Below, in pieces: positions 59,887 to 64,000 of a DNA stretch of 64,000 nt (within the stretch, counting starts at the first letter, position 1; each line of letters starts with the position of its first letter). Both the position numbers and the translations under genes were made by a program. Source of the stretch: Lepturacanthus savala (taxonomy: Eukaryota; Chordata; Actinopteri; Scombriformes; Trichiuridae); contig CM060472.1 in the NCBI GenBank assembly GCA_030544235.1, positions 15,745,654 through 15,809,653 on the forward strand, given 5' to 3'. The notes under the pieces are model-generated. The model was not told where the DNA came from. It did not search any database and worked only from the letters and a program-made list of their open reading frames with translations.

Positions 59887-59892
59887 CTCCCC

Positions 59893-59977
59893 TGGCCGAT
59901 AATTTTACTTATTTCATGCTTTTTCAAAGAATTTGTGATGCAAAACAAGCTATTTTCATTTTATTTTTTGCAGTGTA
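59893..59977. repeat. CACTGC-type element, right-end fragment
   Basis: ggccgataattttacttattt to ttattttttgcagtg; shares its outer flank with the copy ending at 55255. Confidence 0.65.
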
Positions 59978-62900
59978 GTGTTTCACTGATGTGGTGAATT
60001 AAATTATAGAATATAATCCTCCTTCATTCAATGTCAGAAAGGTAGAAACAACAACAAACAACAACAAAAACAGAGCCAAGCTTCAATTAGATCAGAAACG
60101 CTGTCTGCAATAGAGCTGCAGTTATGAGGGGTCAAAGGTTAACACACACACACACACACACAAAAAGGCTTTCGAACAAGGATTATTGGACTCCCCCGTT
60201 TTAATTAGAAAGTAGAAACAATCTCATTACATCACTCCCCCTCCCACCGACTCACTCAGAATTCCTTGCACTCTTTCTCTCTTTAATTCAAGCAGAGAAT
60301 CTGATTCACTTCCACTGTCTCTAAAGGCTACAGAAGTACGGATATGTTTGCTTTTTTTTTTCATTATCTTTTTTCTGATGGAACCCACCGTTACATCACC
60401 TCAATTATACAGGGGGTCAGAATAAAGAATATGTGCGGCGAGAGAAACAAAAAAAAAGGAGACAAAAGGATGGAGGCTCAGCACATGGATGAGCCAGATT
60501 GGAGTAAAGAAGTTTAGAGATAGGCGAGTCTTTAAACTTTACAAATGTATGTATCTATATTACATAGATCGCATTCACGTAGATGTACAGATATCGCCTC
60601 AGATAGCAAACCTATCTCCCTTATCGTGTGCTACAGATAAGCAGGACAGCTCTGGGTTGGTGTTGTTCCTGGTTCTGGGAGGGACCGGCCCTGCATGCTG
60701 ATTGACCCGATTCAAACCATCAGCTCGTCATCCAGCCTCTGCAGAAGCCTCATTACGACCCATTCATTAGAATCAGCTGCATTGGAGCAGGAAACAATCG
60801 AAATGTTTGAATCAACCCAATGACTGAAAGCGCGCCGGATTAGACTTTTCAGTAATTCATGGTGCCATTTATGTAAATTCACTGATAACCGATTAAAACA
60901 CATTATAGAATGGCAGGAATGTGTTCGATTGACTTTTGTAACATGAGTTTCTTTTAAATATTATGTGCAAGGATTTTAAAAAAGCAGATTTTTTAAAATC
61001 TTTTTAGAGTGTAAATATTAACATGAACAAGTTAAACTCATTTCTTATAAAGCAAAGACATGTCCTAGTAGCAAAAAGTGCGAGGCAAGTAATGATAGCG
61101 GTAGTGGTAATAAAACACCAAGTAATCTCCATGGAAACGATGGTTGACAATGGCGATTATAGATTAAAATTTGATATATAACGATTTACGAACAATTAAG
61201 CTTATGAACAGCTTCTAAAACCTCTTGTTGAGCATTTAAAAAAAAAAACCTTTGATTGCTATAATAATAATAAAAATGATATTTTTTTTATTTATTATAC
61301 ATGCATGAAAATTAGAGAATTCAAAGAATTAGTAATTATCAATTACATTTAGAATCTAAAATATTTGATTTTCAACAGATTTTTTTCAAATGGATCATTT
61401 TTTTTCATTGTGTTAATGAAGAAAATATTTCTTAACATTTTAGCTTGGCTTTTTTACTAAGAAGAAAGCAGAAGAAAATGGAATTTAAATTTAAAAATTG
61501 TATATAAGTTTGAAAAAATAGAAGCCGAATCGCCCCGGTCTATAATAAGCAATACAAACGGCAGCAATTCAATCTCCTTATCAACCAACAATCTGTATTT
61601 CTGCTGTTTTTCATTCAAATGAAGCTTTGGCATCGGTTCAAGGCGAAAGCTGCCTTCCCTTCCCTTCTGTTCCGCTATTTTTCTCACATCAACATAACAA
61701 TGAATGAACCATGATGGTTTCTGCCCACGTTTTTTTTTCAAGCCAATCAGCCTCCCGATGCCGTTCGTTAAATATAATAATCTCCTTACCGAGCTGTAAA
61801 GTTCAACGCTCTACAAAACCGCTTGCAGCCAATATGATGCCGGCCAGCCGTTATCTTTAATATCTTATTTTTTTAAATCACTTTTATTCCTGTGATGATC
61901 TCTCTTTTTTTTATTGCAAAGATCATTAAAGCTCTTTATTTTTCCAAACACCGAAACAATGGTTGAAAAACAATCCGGAATGATGGATGAGGGGATATTT
62001 TGTCTTTGATAAATGTCCTGATGTGGGTTAAATACCTTTAGGGAAAACATCACGCACCAAATGTGCACTGCAAGCGAAATCATCGGCAGAAATAAAAACA
62101 AACCAGAGGCTCAACGCGGATATTCTTGCAGGTAACAAACAGAATGATTGACTCCGCTCATTCGGATGATGCTTCGCTGGCTGAATGTGAGCACAAACCA
62201 TGACTGGATGGATGAGTGGAAGTTATTTCACCATGAGAAGAAACTCAACCCCACCATCTCCCATAACAGCCGCCGGCGTCCTCAGCTGACCTGCATTCAG
62301 AACCGTACATGCATCATAAACGCATAAACATGCCCCGACTTAAAACCGCACCTTCATAAACCTTAAAGGAGACTTCATAAAACGTTAATTAGTGAGCAGA
62401 GTGGGGGAGGTGCTCTCGCGAAGTCTCCGGAGCCCTTGAGAATGACAGTGAAAGTACATAAAAAAAAAAAAAGGAAGCTGAGGGGAGGCTGGGAGCCGGC
62501 GGCGTGTAGTGATCTTGGCATCGCTGCCGGTTTGCGAGTTCTATCGGGGACAGAAAAACGTGCCGGGACGTGACTTGAACATGCTGCAGCTGTCCTGGAA
62601 AAGCCACAAAAGCTGCAAGCAAATAAAACCGCAGAGGCTTATTTTACTGATTAAAACGACACGAAGATCAGCATGAGAGCTAATCAGAGAAATGAGCCGC
62701 TGCAGAAGCTGCTCTGACACTCGGCAACTTCGAAAAAAGTGCCTAAACTTCACTGTAATTCTGCTCTTCACACATAAACATCTGCTGTGGCTTCGTCCAA
62801 TAAGAAACTGACATCTCTGCAAACAGGGTGTCAGCTGTAACATGACAAAAAAATGGAGGTGAAGGGGTGATTGTTTCATTTCTATCTGCATACCTGAAGA

Positions 62901-64000
62901 CAAGCGTGAGTTTTAGAATTAGCAGCATTCATGCAATCAACGGGGAGTCAGTTATGCTAAGCTAACCGTCATTATTTATTCTGCGCCATGAGGTTTTGTA
63001 ATTTAAGATGTTTTGTGTTTCATCCTGTGAGGTCAAATAAATCAATCATATTCCATATTACCTCTTTTATTCTGTGCTCAGACATTAACAAGCTAATGTT
63101 AGCTTTGTCAGTTCCTGCCAACTGTCTAAACAGGATGTCAGCTGTAACATGAAGTAAAAAGCATGAACCTGAGCAAAGGTGTGACTGTGATTAGAAAACC
63201 CTTGTGCAATCATGTTAGCACAGTTTAGCTGGTTAGAGAAGCTACAAAACTAAAGCAAAGTTTGAAGGAAAAAAAAATATTTCAAATAGATATCATTATT
63301 TCTAACCTTGTCAATGTCTTGACTATATTTTCTATTCATTTTAAATAAAAATGTGACTTTTCATGGAAAACACTAAAACCTTTGAACAGCAGTGTTAAGT
63401 GTCAGGTCAAATAAGTCAGAGATCGTCCATCGTTTTATTTAATATTAGCATGCTAATGTTAGCTTTGTCAGTTCCGCCTGCAACTATTTCAACTCATCTG
63501 CATCAGAACTTATTTGTTTGGTACAACTGGTTTTAAATTAGTTATGTATGAATATATACCTAACTTGGAAAAAGTTGAAGTAGCTAATAGCTGCTGCATA
63601 TGTATGATGTCCAAACTACACATATGTACTGTCCAAAAGTAAAGCTAAAATATATATATATCTTCGGGAGCTGCCATTTTGCGCCATTTTTTGAGCCAAA
63701 GTTCAACTGATGGAGGTTTGAGAGCGACTGTCACAACTGACAATCATAATGTCATACACCTTTTTGTATTGTCAAACAACTAATTAAAACAAACCTTTAA
63801 AAATGTGCTTTTGAACAAATATTAGCTTGATGAGAACAACTTAAAATTAGTTTTTAGTTTGGCTCATGTCCCATCTCCTAACATTGAAGGGGTGGGACCT
63901 ATATTGCAGCCAACCACCAGGGGCGATCCAGGTGTTTTGGCTTCACTTTTAGGAAGCTGTCATGTCATCATATTTATATTCAGTCTGTGATCAATCTAAA
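59978..64000. other. col14a1 intron, no exon found
   Basis: I searched the minus strand for the expected preceding FN3 half and found none, so the intron upstream of FN3-4 is at least 4.7 kb. 60180-60900 and 61540-62110 are low in repeats and could be conserved non-coding DNA. Small duplications: acagg-gtgtcagctgtaacatga at about 62824 and 63130, and gctaatgttagctttgtcagttcc near 63092 and 63454. Confidence 0.5.
63155..63400. mobile_element. Tc1/mariner-like remnant, copy 2 (reversed, truncated)
   Basis: Inverted relative to 42094: gattagaaaacccttgtgcaatcatgttag, tttctaaccttgtcaatgtcttgac and gtgacttttcatggaaaaca, ending cctttgaacagcagtgtt. Confidence 0.6.

Overview
The window is teleost fish nuclear DNA. 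Support: vertebrate introns with GT-AG junctions, a fibril-associated collagen gene whose exon products match collagen XIV, a fish-type NK/CD209-like lectin, long (AC)n microsatellites, tRNA-derived SINEs with intact target-site duplications, and many short inverted-repeat elements. A spiny-rayed fish is my guess from the repeat flavour; species is not determinable here.

The window is dominated by one gene on the minus strand, col14a1 (collagen alpha-1(XIV)). I could place 26 coding exons between 59253 and 987; all keep GT-AG ends and compatible phases, giving one open frame of about 1,003 codons. Reading 5' to 3' along the gene (right to left): FN3-4 (59.25-58.42 kb), FN3-5 (58.30-56.80 kb), a 45-bp Thr-rich linker exon (56.6 kb), FN3-6 (55.64 and 45.5 kb), FN3-7 (37.9 and 36.9 kb), FN3-8 (31.7 and 26.6 kb), a Pro/Thr linker (23.0 kb), the second von Willebrand A domain with full MIDAS (21.69-18.31 kb), the thrombospondin N-terminal-like domain (18.15-11.61 kb), the Cys-rich junction (11.4 kb) and three Gly-X-Y exons (10.6, 1.4 and 1.0 kb). 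The signal peptide, first FN3s and first VWA lie beyond the right edge; the rest of the triple helix lies beyond the left edge.

Nested on the opposite (plus) strand inside the 9.1-kb intron between two Gly-X-Y exons is a complete six-exon gene (2404-5516) for a 248-residue type II membrane C-type lectin-like receptor without the usual Ca/sugar motif. About 2.3 kb further on in the same intron is a decayed second copy of a lectin exon, so the locus probably once held at least two lectins.

The introns are packed with repeats. A palindromic short element with CACTGC...GCAGTG ends occurs about 28 times. Others include a TTAA-flanked MITE, an ACAGAGGTGTCAAG-ended MITE, a Tc1-like inverted-repeat element, three SINEs, a non-LTR RT fragment, and several minisatellites. 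The most notable is a 22-unit array (26769-27436) in which each ~31-bp unit carries TGATTGACAG joined directly to CAGCTG, the PBX-MEIS composite next to an E-box, sitting about 100 bp from an FN3 exon. Two exons have long CA repeats directly after their splice donors.
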